Assembly: GCA_020059785.1 (NCBI GenBank)
Contig: JAGVBL010000379.1
Span: 1 to 9,948, forward strand
DNA from: Ignavibacteriales bacterium
Lineage (GTDB): Bacteria; Bacteroidota; Ignavibacteria; Ignavibacteriales; Melioribacteraceae
Length of the DNA: 9,948 nt
Reading direction: 5' to 3'
The notes beneath the pieces were generated by a model. That model ran no database searches and had not been told where the DNA came from. It saw only the letters and a list, made by a program, of their open reading frames with translations. This document shows positions 1 through 6,069 of this stretch, piece by piece (position 1 is the first letter of the stretch; the number at the start of each line of letters is the position of its first letter). The position numbers and the translations under genes were made by a program.

Positions 1-617
1 AAAATCTTGGTGATTGTATCGATTGTAATTTATGTGTGGATGTATGTCCTACTGGAATCGACATCCGAAACGGAACTCAGCTTGAATGTGTTAATTGTAC
101 AGCTTGTATTGATGCATGTAACGATGTTATGGACAAAGTTAATCGTCCGCGCGGACTTATACGTTATGCATCCAAAAATGGAATAGAAACCGGCAAGCAA
201 TCATTATTTACTCTGCGTGCATTCGGTTATACTTTTGTTTTGTTTGTTTTAACAGTGCTTATTTTATTCATGCTTATCAACAGGGCCCCTGTTGAATTGA
301 GTATTTTAAGAACACCCGGATTGCTGTTTCAGGAGCAGCCGGATGACAGGATAAGCAATATTTACGATCTTAAAATTGTGAATAAAACATTCAATTACTT
401 ACCGGCTTATCTGGAGCTTGAAAATATTGACGGCGAAATCAAATTGATTGGCAACGACTTGAATGTAGAACCTCAAGGTGTATCGGAAGCAAAATTTCTT
501 GTTATACTTCCTAAGAGCGAACTTAAAAGTATGAAAACACCGTTGCAGATTGCAGTTAAATCCGATAATAAAGTACTCGACGTTATCCAAACATCTTTCC
601 TTGGAAAAGTAAAATGA
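1..617 (+). CDS. ccoG: CcoG/FixG/RdxA-type polyferredoxin, cbb3 oxidase assembly (5' partial)
   Basis: The reading frame is open from the left edge (first full codon at base 3), so the gene starts outside the window. The GTG at 36 lies inside a cysteine motif and is not the start. Two [4Fe-4S] motifs are visible: CIDCNLCVDVCP (visible residues 5-16) and CVNCTACIDAC (29-39), both C-x2-C-x2-C-x3-C. A membrane helix follows (about 64-84) and then an Ig-like C-terminal domain of about 100 residues, the known FixG_C layout. CcoG is a membrane iron-sulfur protein implicated in reducing copper for cbb3 cytochrome c oxidase assembly. Its TGA overlaps the next ATG (ATGA at 614-617), indicating translational coupling with ccoH. 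The N-terminal membrane helices are not visible. Confidence 0.95.
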   Translation, partial: NLGDCIDCNLCVDVCPTGIDIRNGTQLECVNCTACIDACNDVMDKVNRPRGLIRYASKNGIETGKQSLFTLRAFGYTFVLFVLTVLILFMLINRAPVELSILRTPGLLFQEQPDDRISNIYDLKIVNKTFNYLPAYLELENIDGEIKLIGNDLNVEPQGVSEAKFLVILPKSELKSMKTPLQIAVKSDNKVLDVIQTSFLGKVK

Positions 618-1057
618 AAATTTCATGGGGAACAAAAATAGCAGCAACTTATATTCTCTTTGTTATTGGTGTGTTAATTATGGTCTTTGTGTTTATGAAT
701 CAGGATGTTTCTCTTGTTACGGAAAATTATTATGCAAAGGAACTGGAGTATCAAAACCAGATTGATAAAATTAACCGGACAAATCAGTTAGAGGAACAAC
801 TTCAAATAATCAATCAACAAGCATCCGTAAAATTTATTTTTCCAAATCAATTTGATTACAATTCAATTGCCGGAACAATTCACTTTTACAGACCAAGTGA
901 TCCGGCAGAAGATTTTATTGTTAAAATTTCCCCGGACACATTACGTACTCAAATTGTATCAGCCGATAAGTTTATTAAAGGTGTGTGGAAAGTTAAAGTG
1001 GATTGGGAAGTTAATGGAAACAGCTATTACAACGAAAAAATTTTGATGGTGAACTGA
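614..1057 (+). CDS. ccoH: FixH/CcoH family protein, cbb3 oxidase assembly
   Basis: This 147-residue protein has one N-terminal membrane anchor (about residues 8-28) followed by a stretch containing LVTENYYAKELEYQNQID, which is characteristic of FixH (PF05751). A beta-rich periplasmic domain ends in the conserved W-K-V-K-V-D-W...YYNEK pattern. In characterised bacteria CcoH is needed for assembly or stability of cbb3-type cytochrome c oxidase and acts at the cytoplasmic membrane. The ATG lies within the stop codon of ccoG, and its own TGA shares one base with the next start (TGATG at 1055-1059), so the three genes look like one coupled transcript. Length is normal and there is no sign of damage. 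Confidence 0.93.
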   Translation: MKISWGTKIAATYILFVIGVLIMVFVFMNQDVSLVTENYYAKELEYQNQIDKINRTNQLEEQLQIINQQASVKFIFPNQFDYNSIAGTIHFYRPSDPAEDFIVKISPDTLRTQIVSADKFIKGVWKVKVDWEVNGNSYYNEKILMVN

Positions 1058-1761
1058 TGGAAATTTGGACCGGATTTATAGTAGGGCTATTTGGCAGCTT
1101 ACATTGCATAGGAATGTGCGGACCAATTGTTCTCGCATTACCTGTAATTGGTGATTCTCAACTAAAAATATTGGCAGGAAGAATTCTTTATAATCTCGGT
1201 AGAATTTTTACTTACACTTTAATGGGCGCCTTGTTCGGTTTATTCGGAAGCCGGCTTGTTCTATTTGGTTTGCAACAGGATTTATCAATTGCATTTGGAG
1301 TAATAATACTTGTCTATGTTTTAACACCGAGAAAAATAAAAGCCAGGGTTGCAAATACATTTATTTATAGAGAGACCACAAATTTTATCAAATCAAAGTT
1401 TTCGTTAATGATTTCGAAAAAATCGAATTCATCATTATTTACTATTGGTGTCTTAAACGGACTACTACCATGCGGGTTTGTTTATGTTGGTATTGCCGGT
1501 GCCGTCTCAACGGTTGATTGGACCTCAGGTGCGCTCTACATGGCTATGTTCGGACTTGGAACATTCCCCGTAATGTTAGCTACTGCCATGTTCGGAAAAA
1601 TTATCAATGTTAATTTTAAAAGGAAGGTTAATAAACTAATTCCGGTTTTTGCCGTGCTGCTAGCGCTTATTTTTATTTTGCGCGGATTGAATCTCGGCAT
1701 TCCTTATCTTAGTCCGAAATTTCAAAAAGCAGTTATTGAGCAGCCCGAGTCGTGCCATTGA
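1057..1761 (+). CDS. Sulfite exporter TauE/SafE (DsbD_2-like) family membrane protein
   Basis: This 234-residue protein has about six membrane helices (near 5-29, 43-64, 74-90, 125-150, 157-180 and 193-213). Helix 1 carries GSLHCIGMCGPI (H16, C17, C21) and helix 4 carries NGLLPCGFVYVG (C139). The two halves resemble each other, as in the cytochrome-c-biogenesis/DsbD_2 type of TauE/SafE protein. Such genes commonly follow ccoG-ccoH in cbb3 clusters of Bacteroidota-like genomes, where a role in copper or thiol handling during oxidase assembly is suspected; this is inference. The short tail ends in Cys-His, a possible soft-metal ligand. It is coupled to ccoH by a one-base overlap. The last 29 bases overlap the 3' end of the opposing Nudix gene. 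No ccoI (P-type ATPase) follows. Confidence 0.9.
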   Translation: MEIWTGFIVGLFGSLHCIGMCGPIVLALPVIGDSQLKILAGRILYNLGRIFTYTLMGALFGLFGSRLVLFGLQQDLSIAFGVIILVYVLTPRKIKARVANTFIYRETTNFIKSKFSLMISKKSNSSLFTIGVLNGLLPCGFVYVGIAGAVSTVDWTSGALYMAMFGLGTFPVMLATAMFGKIINVNFKRKVNKLIPVFAVLLALIFILRGLNLGIPYLSPKFQKAVIEQPESCH

Positions 1762-2179
1762 ATTGTTTGCTGAATATTTCGGGAATTAGCTTAATATAAT
1801 CTGCTATTTCCGGTTTGCTGATTTTCATAGCTGCTTTATCAAGACTAAACCATTTTCTTATTCTGAAAAAATCTTCTTCCCAGTTAGATAATTCTTCATT
1901 TACAAGCATCGGATAAACTTTTACATTACAGGTACCTCCCCACTTATCGTATTTATATTCTCCAATTAAAAGATCGCTTATAATACCATCTACACCGGCT
2001 TCTTCAATTGCTTCTTTTCTTGCCGACTCATACGGTGTTAATCCTTTTTCAATTATTCCCTTTGGAATTATCCATTTACCGTTACGCGATTTGATTAATA
2101 GTATCTTAATACCTTTCTTATCATTTTTGAAAGGGATTATCGCCGATTGATCAAATATATCCGAAGGATAATTAAACAT
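1733..2179 (-). CDS. Nudix hydrolase
   Basis: This 148-residue protein has a single Nudix domain. The Nudix box spans residues 41-63 (core KGIIEKGLTPYESARKEAIE, then EAGV). It keeps the metal-binding K-E-x-x-E-E part (E56, E59, E60) and G62. The usual Arg of RE is Lys55, and the Glu of GX5E is replaced by Leu47. The fold around it (WIIPKG before the box, RKWFSLDKAAMKISKPE near the C-terminus) resembles small Nudix enzymes of the diphosphoinositol/diadenosine-polyphosphate phosphohydrolase type, but the substrate cannot be read from the sequence. The start ATG (2177-2179) gives a full-length N-terminus. The 3' end overlaps the opposing TauE-like gene by 29 bases. It faces away from the HD gene across 162 bases of AT-rich DNA. 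Confidence 0.9.
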   Translation of the reverse strand: MFNYPSDIFDQSAIIPFKNDKKGIKILLIKSRNGKWIIPKGIIEKGLTPYESARKEAIEEAGVDGIISDLLIGEYKYDKWGGTCNVKVYPMLVNEELSNWEEDFFRIRKWFSLDKAAMKISKPEIADYIKLIPEIFSKQFNGTTRAAQ

Positions 2180-2341
2180 AATTCCATAAAAGTTTTTTTG
2201 CCTAATTCAAAATAAATATTTTTGGTTTATTAATTAATAAATAACCGGGACATAGCTTATCTATTTTTTTTGAATGTGATATAATTAATTAGACACTTAT
2301 CCGGAATTTCTTAAATTTAAGCAGCTAATAAAATATTAGAG
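2180..2341. promoter_or_regulatory. Divergent intergenic region with AT-rich palindromes
   Basis: This 162-base gap between the leftward Nudix gene and the rightward HD gene must hold both promoters. It contains a perfect 16-bp palindrome, tttattaattaataaa (2226-2241), a perfect 12-bp palindrome, cttaaatttaag (2310-2321), and a weak inverted repeat, ctaata-aaa-tattag (2325-2339), just before the HD start codon. I found no convincing TTTG/TAnnTTTG pair on either strand. A TATAAT at 2280-2285 has no matching -35 element. The palindromes could be operator sites, but DNA this AT-rich produces such patterns by chance. Confidence 0.3.
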
Positions 2342-2953
2342 ATGAATAATAATTTACTCGAAAAAGCTGAGGAGTATGTTCTCTCAATTCTTTATGAGAA
2401 ATCATCACAAGAACATGTTTATCATGATGTAAGTCATACACAGGATGTAATTTTATCCAGCAGAATAATCGGTCAGGCCGAAAATTTTACAGATTCCGAT
2501 TTAGAAATTGTTCAGATAGCTGCATGCTTTCACGATTTGGGATATGTTGATATTTCAGAAGGTCATGAAGAAAAAAGTGCTGAATATGCAAGGGAATTTC
2601 TAAAGAAAGAAAATTATTCGCCGGATAAGATTGATAAAGTCTGCAATTGCATTCTTGCAACTAAGATACCTCAAATGCCTAAGAATATTTTAGAAGAAGT
2701 AATATGCGATGCAGATCTTGCTCATCTTGGTAAAAAGAATTTTGTAAACAGGAATGATTTATTCAGAGTTGAATTTGAATTTCATTTTGGCAGATCACTT
2801 TCTGAACAGGAGTGGCTTGAGAAGAGTATTGAATTTATTTCATCACATCGATTTTTTACCGGTTATGCTCAACAAATACTCGAGCCGCTTAAACTAAAGC
2901 ATATGGAAGAGATGAAACGAATTCTGGAAAACCTGAAATCCGGTGCTAAATGA
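2342..2953 (+). CDS. HD-domain metal-dependent phosphohydrolase
   Basis: This 203-residue, all-helical HD-superfamily protein shows the metal-ligand pattern HDVSHT (residues 28-33), CFHDLGY (62-68) with the HD dyad, a histidine in GHEEKS (about 74), and a distal aspartate in CDADLAH. HD proteins with these motifs usually cleave phosphate esters of nucleotides. In overall sequence it recalls, from memory, the N-terminal HD half of Bacteroidota proteins annotated 'Pycsar system effector family'. It ends after the HD domain and lacks their membrane segment. The ATG at 2342 has no strong ribosome-binding site. Its TGA overlaps the next ATG (ATGA, 2950-2953), so it is probably co-translated with the SixA-like phosphatase. 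The substrate is unknown. Confidence 0.87.
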   Translation: MNNNLLEKAEEYVLSILYEKSSQEHVYHDVSHTQDVILSSRIIGQAENFTDSDLEIVQIAACFHDLGYVDISEGHEEKSAEYAREFLKKENYSPDKIDKVCNCILATKIPQMPKNILEEVICDADLAHLGKKNFVNRNDLFRVEFEFHFGRSLSEQEWLEKSIEFISSHRFFTGYAQQILEPLKLKHMEEMKRILENLKSGAK

Positions 2954-3447
2954 GAACTCTATACTTAATCCGACATGCAAAATCGAGCTGGAAAGATGAA
3001 GGAGTAACCGACTTTGATAGACCGCTAAATAAGCGCGGTAATAGAGACGCTCCTTTTATGGCTTCGCTTCTCAAAAAAGAAAAAGTTCTGCCCGATCTTA
3101 TTATTTCGAGCCCGGCAGTTCGTGCTATTAGCACGGCTGAAATTTTTGCAGAGAAATTAAATTTGACACAGGAAAAAATACTATTAGAAAAATCACTTTA
3201 TCTGTGCGGTATTAAAGAGCTCGAAGCGATTGTGCAGAGCATTCCCGATACGAATAAAATTGTTTTTTTGTTTGGCCATAATCCGGCTATAACACACTAT
3301 GCAAATCACCTCGGTAATAAATTTATTACCAATATTCCTACATGCGGAATAGTTGGAATAGAATTTAAAGAGAAAAGCTGGCGCGAAGTTGAAAGAAGTA
3401 AGGGGAAAACTTTCTTGTTTGAATTCCCAAAAAAATATTTAGACTAA
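2950..3447 (+). CDS. sixA: SixA-type phosphohistidine phosphatase (histidine phosphatase superfamily)
   Basis: This 165-residue protein is a complete small histidine phosphatase. The N-terminal LYLIRHAKSSW carries the catalytic R8-H9 pair; SPAVRA (R58) and LFGHNPAI (H110) complete the phosphate pocket. The short form with RHAKSSW, DFDRPLNKRG and a C-terminal FEFPKK is typical of SixA, which removes phosphate from histidine residues of phosphotransfer proteins (ArcB or PTS protein NPr in E. coli). Whether the partner here is a histidine phosphotransfer protein is inference. It is translationally coupled to the HD gene. Its stop is separated by one base from the end of the opposing isochorismatase-like gene, leaving no room for a terminator between them. 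Confidence 0.92.
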   Translation: MRTLYLIRHAKSSWKDEGVTDFDRPLNKRGNRDAPFMASLLKKEKVLPDLIISSPAVRAISTAEIFAEKLNLTQEKILLEKSLYLCGIKELEAIVQSIPDTNKIVFLFGHNPAITHYANHLGNKFITNIPTCGIVGIEFKEKSWREVERSKGKTFLFEFPKKYLD

Positions 3448-3448
3448 G

Positions 3449-4006
3449 TCACTTAACAAGTTTTGATACAGCTTTAAACTGATCTGTTCCGCATACTTCC
3501 AGAAGTTCGAAAAGTACAGATTCTGTTAGAGTTACTTCTGCCCCGTTCGTTCGCATTCTGTTAAGTGCAATGTTAAAGTCAAACTCGCGTCTTGAAGATA
3601 CAGCATCGGCTGCAACATGAACCTGAAAATCATCAGCAATAAGGTCTAAAGCAGTCTGCATAACGCATACATGCGATTCAACGCCGCATAAAACAACCTG
3701 TTCAATATTTCTGTTTTTAAGATCATCGAATAATCCGGGTGCACCGGAACAACTGAAGCTCATCTTTTCAATTGCCTTTGCATCCTCCAATGCTTCTTTA
3801 ATCTGTGATGAAGTTGGACCCAAACCCTTTGGATATTGCTCTGTAAAATAAACCGGTAAACCGAGTGTATTAAAACCTTTTATTAGCTTAACAGAATTTT
3901 GAACAACTCGTTCGTATTCAAAAATTACCGGAAGAATCCTTTCTTGTATATCAATTACAAGTAATGCGGATTTATTTCTGTTCAAAATTTTCGGGTGATG
4001 ATTCAT
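3449..4006 (-). CDS. Isochorismatase-like cysteine hydrolase
   Basis: This 185-residue, single-domain, Rossmann-like hydrolase has the expected triad visible: D19 in LLVIDIQER, K81 in EKMSFSC, and C114 in CGVESHVCVMQTAL, following the G-V-E segment that forms the cis-peptide. The close spacing and the VESHVCV motif place it with the YcaC/ISOC1-like group of amide or ester hydrolases rather than with nicotinamidases, which have extra metal-binding histidines. The substrate is not predictable. The ATG at 4004-4006 is preceded by a weak purine stretch (ggaaata). The palindromic repeat element begins only 15 bases upstream of the start, so its transcript may begin in or near that repeat. The 3' end abuts sixA. 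Confidence 0.92.
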   Translation of the reverse strand: MNHHPKILNRNKSALLVIDIQERILPVIFEYERVVQNSVKLIKGFNTLGLPVYFTEQYPKGLGPTSSQIKEALEDAKAIEKMSFSCSGAPGLFDDLKNRNIEQVVLCGVESHVCVMQTALDLIADDFQVHVAADAVSSRREFDFNIALNRMRTNGAEVTLTESVLFELLEVCGTDQFKAVSKLVK

Positions 4007-4021
4007 AGTCTATTTCCAATA

Positions 4022-4137
4022 TTTATGTAGGGACGGGGCATGCCCCGTTCTCTACTGTTTTTGCGGTTTTATAATTTTTTATGCATTCAATTTTAATTTG
4101 CCATGCCGGGACAGGACATGTCATGTCCCTACATAAA
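4022..4137. mobile_element. MITE-like palindromic element with 13-bp terminal inverted repeats
   Basis: The element is bounded by tttatgtagggac (4022-4034) and its exact reverse complement gtccctacataaa (4125-4137), giving a 116-base unit with perfect 13-bp terminal inverted repeats. Each end is also an imperfect palindrome. The left one centres on the perfect 16-mer acggggcatgccccgt (4033-4048) within 4027-4055. The right one is gggacaggacatgtcatg plus tccc (4108-4129), with one mismatched pair. A possible 4-base target duplication, aata, flanks it (4018-4021 and 4138-4141). It encodes no protein. It may be a miniature transposable element, or two REP-like palindromes in opposite orientation. 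Chance is unlikely for the 13-bp GC-containing arms; the duplication could be chance. Confidence 0.65.
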
Positions 4138-4488
4138 AATAAATTTATAATTCTAATTCTTGTTTCTGTACTAGTTGCCCTAATACAGGGTTTGTATTAT
4201 GCAACAGGTTTCTTTTTTCTACCTTTGGGGTAAGTTAAGATTATTGCTCTTAAAACCGAATTAACTTTTTCCTTTACTCTATTCCATTCGAAAATCAATT
4301 CCATATCAAAATTCCAATTCTTGCTGCAGTATTTTTATCCTTAAGAACTACTGATAAAAAATATTATTCACTTTTGGAAGTTTAGGTAATTCATTTTATT
4401 TGACTGGCTGTTAAAAACTATTTACTACTTAGCTCATTTTCTATAAAGAAAGTATCTATCGATGATGTTTTGTACCAGCGAAATTAAT
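4138..4488. other. AT-rich gene-poor stretch with hairpin and possible gene remnant
   Basis: No intact gene of normal size is seen in these 351 bases. A hairpin lies at 4174-4205 (gttgc...gcaac outer stem, taatac...gtatta inner stem, 7-base loop) and is followed on the + strand by a T-rich run, but no + gene precedes it. On the - strand, short protein-like stretches lie in shifting frames: ELPKLPKVNNIFYQ, then VVLKDKNTAARIGIL, then the 35-codon frame at 4197-4304. This is the pattern expected of an old frameshifted gene, though AT-rich spacer DNA can mimic it. Confidence 0.35.
4197..4304 (-). pseudogene. Short open frame, possible 3' remnant of a decayed gene
   Basis: A 35-codon frame starts at ATG (4302-4304) and ends at TAA (4197-4199). 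It reads MELIFEWNRVKEKVNS..., then RAIILTYPKGRKKKPVA, with a basic tail. Upstream the frame stays open for about seven more codons before a stop. Immediately upstream, a different - strand frame reads protein-like sequence (VVLKDKNTAARIGIL), so the two could be parts of one gene broken by a frameshift. I do not recognise a family. The MITE-like element lies 60 bases downstream. It may equally be a small real peptide gene or a chance frame. Confidence 0.2.
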
Positions 4489-5124
4489 TTATACAGAACT
4501 GAATATTTGAATCAACGTTCCACAAAGCGTAAGCATAATTCCTAATAAGTTTTGATCATACGCACCAACAGTATGACCAGCAATAATTGAATCAACAGAA
4601 TCTCTAACATTCCTAAAATTATTTGATAATCTATTTATCTTCGCTGAAAATTCATGGTTACTTTCATTTAAAGTTTTTTCAAGTTTTCGGACTTTATCGT
4701 TCAGAATATTTATTTCTTCAATTGTCCATCTGATTTTGGAATCAATCGGTGCATGTTCTGAGATTTTACTTGACAATTCAGCCCGAACGGATGTAGAACA
4801 AGTTATAGACCCTTCTAAATTTAATTTTCTTTTTTCAGTTTTGGAAAATACTAATTTTGGAAAAGATTTAATCCAATTACTAATTGTATTGGGATTATAC
4901 TGAGAAAACTGTTTCGCTTCACGAAGTTGTTGAGCAAGAATTATTATTACTCCGCTAATTGTAAATACTGATGAAATAAATGATGTGTACAAGGTTAACA
5001 CTTTTAATAGATAAAGAATTGTTAATAGAACTACAAAAAAAGTAATCCAATGATATTTTCCAGTTAAACACCAACTAACTACTTCTTTAATAAAAATAAC
5101 AATTCCATTCACTCTAATTCCCAA
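4489..5124 (-). CDS. Hypothetical membrane protein with coiled coil
   Basis: I do not recognise this 211-residue protein. Visible layout: two adjacent membrane helices (about 26-46 and 48-66), a basic and polar cytoplasmic-looking middle, a predicted coiled coil rich in K, E, L and N (about 133-178), then a third hydrophobic segment at the C-terminus (about 193-209, LLGIMLTLCGTLIQIF). No catalytic motif is apparent. The frame opens with TTG at 5122-5124, which has GGAGAA directly in front of it, too close to be a good ribosome-binding site. The next in-frame start is GTG at 5110-5112, so the exact start is uncertain. It begins 14 bases after the C39-like gene ends, on the same strand, so the two are probably cotranscribed and may work together at the membrane. 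Confidence 0.65.
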   Translation of the reverse strand: MGIRVNGIVIFIKEVVSWCLTGKYHWITFFVVLLTILYLLKVLTLYTSFISSVFTISGVIIILAQQLREAKQFSQYNPNTISNWIKSFPKLVFSKTEKRKLNLEGSITCSTSVRAELSSKISEHAPIDSKIRWTIEEINILNDKVRKLEKTLNESNHEFSAKINRLSNNFRNVRDSVDSIIAGHTVGAYDQNLLGIMLTLCGTLIQIFSSV

Positions 5125-5138
5125 TTCTCCATTAACAA

Positions 5139-5975
5139 TTAATAAATCGGGTTCATGCCATACTTACCGCAAGAGTACATCATAAGTATTGATGCAACAT
5201 CTATTGCAGCACGCTTCTCGTCGTCTTCGTGAACAATTAAGTCGTAAACATCAGCAACAAATTTCATGTTGGTTAATATTTTTTTCAATTCGGAGTAAGT
5301 AGGTTCACCATGCCATTGTGCTACACGTTTAATAAGATTCTTTTCGTTACGCCGCAAAAATTCCGAGAAGGTTATGAAATTAAAACTGAGTTTTGTACGC
5401 GGATTGCAGATATTTATCAGGTCGTTGGTATATTGATCGAACTTATTAGCCAGATCTTCATTTTTATCATACATTAAATATTTTGCTTTCTCGGTTGTAA
5501 ATTTTGCACGGGTAGTAACTTTGAATTTTGGAATGAGTGCATAACCATCATAACTTCTTATTCCCGTTCCCTTCTCAATATATTTCCATCGTCTCAACAA
5601 TTGAGCAGAAGTTTGAACAGAAACAACTTTATCCAGTTCGCTATCGATAACAACAAACTTTCCTTTCTGGTAGCTTACAACTGTAGTCCAGTGTTCCCAA
5701 TTTTTAACACTAAGAATACAGGGATGACCTTTCTTCAATTCATTAACAAGCATTCTTCTTGCATCATCAGGATTACTCGATTGAAAATGTTTCATCTTAC
5801 AATCGAACCGGCGTGCAGCTCTTGCGAGACCAAATTCATCGGTACCTGCCCACCAAGTGCTTCCGGCAATAATTCCAATTTGATCTTCGTCCTTAAAAAT
5901 TCCTAACATTACAAGAGCGTGCTTTAAAGCGAAAGGACCACATTGATATTTGTTTGGTTGAGGATAAAAACTCAT
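5139..5975 (-). CDS. C39-like (papain-fold) cysteine peptidase family protein
   Basis: Counting from the ATG at 5973-5975 the protein has 278 residues. The first half has the C39-type active site: Q6 six residues before C12 (PQPNKYQCGPFALKHAL), H95 in NWEHWTTVVSY, and D111 in FVVIDSE. The Q-Cys-His-Asp order and spacing match C39 and related papain-fold peptidases. Residues from about 150 on are helical, charged and unfamiliar. The frame is open further upstream to a TTG at 6066-6068 and includes an ATG at 5988-5990, but those codons overlap the promoter region, so the later start fits better. No signal peptide, ABC transporter or obvious leader-peptide substrate lies nearby, arguing against a classical bacteriocin exporter. 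It diverges from the ATP-grasp ligase and precedes the membrane/coiled-coil gene. Confidence 0.8.
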   Translation of the reverse strand: MSFYPQPNKYQCGPFALKHALVMLGIFKDEDQIGIIAGSTWWAGTDEFGLARAARRFDCKMKHFQSSNPDDARRMLVNELKKGHPCILSVKNWEHWTTVVSYQKGKFVVIDSELDKVVSVQTSAQLLRRWKYIEKGTGIRSYDGYALIPKFKVTTRAKFTTEKAKYLMYDKNEDLANKFDQYTNDLINICNPRTKLSFNFITFSEFLRRNEKNLIKRVAQWHGEPTYSELKKILTNMKFVADVYDLIVHEDDEKRAAIDVASILMMYSCGKYGMNPIY

Positions 5976-6001
5976 TGCAACTAACCCCATCAGATTGAGT
6001 G

Positions 6002-6031
6002 CAAAAATAGTAAATCTTTTGAAATGCAAAA
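6002..6031 (-). promoter_or_regulatory. Candidate Bacteroidota-type promoter for the C39-like operon
   Basis: On the - strand, TTTTG (6027-6031) is followed after 17 bases by TATTTTTG (6002-6009), a full match to the TAnnTTTG -7 element, though the spacing is slightly short. Transcription would begin near 5996, about 20 bases before the ATG at 5975, supporting that start over the upstream TTG. Confidence 0.45.
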
Positions 6032-6049
6032 CAGAATTGTTTACCTTTG
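6017..6049 (+). promoter_or_regulatory. Candidate Bacteroidota-type promoter for the ATP-grasp gene
   Basis: TTTTG (6017-6021) is followed after 20 bases by TACCTTTG (6042-6049), an exact match to the Bacteroidota TTTG...TAnnTTTG form with canonical spacing. The GTG start at 6070 lies 20 bases beyond. The -33 element of the opposing promoter sits inside this spacer, so the two promoters overlap. Confidence 0.6.
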
Positions 6050-6069
6050 TAAAAAAAATTTGAGCCAAA

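Noticed and set aside
36..38. GTG as the start of the ccoG-like gene
   Set aside because: The frame is open to the window edge and a complete iron-sulfur motif begins upstream of it, so it is an internal valine codon.
2280..2285. TATAAT as a sigma-70 -10 element for the HD gene
   Set aside because: There is no acceptable -35 sequence at 16-18 bases upstream, and the region is very AT-rich.
2342..2953. A Pycsar anti-phage system
   Set aside because: Only an HD domain is present; no nucleotide cyclase and no Pycsar-type membrane effector domain lies nearby. The 4489-5124 membrane protein is distant, on the other strand, and does not match that domain.
4174..4205. Hairpin followed by a T-rich run as a functional terminator
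   Set aside because: No + strand gene precedes it, the T-run is offset from the stem, and the stem is AT-rich and interrupted.
5601..5906. 101-codon open frame on the + strand
   Set aside because: It is antisense to the C39-like catalytic domain, with no family resemblance and no start context.
5976..6068. N-terminal extension of the C39-like protein from a TTG codon
   Set aside because: These codons lie over both candidate promoters and precede the conserved domain; the ATG at 5975 or 5990 fits better.
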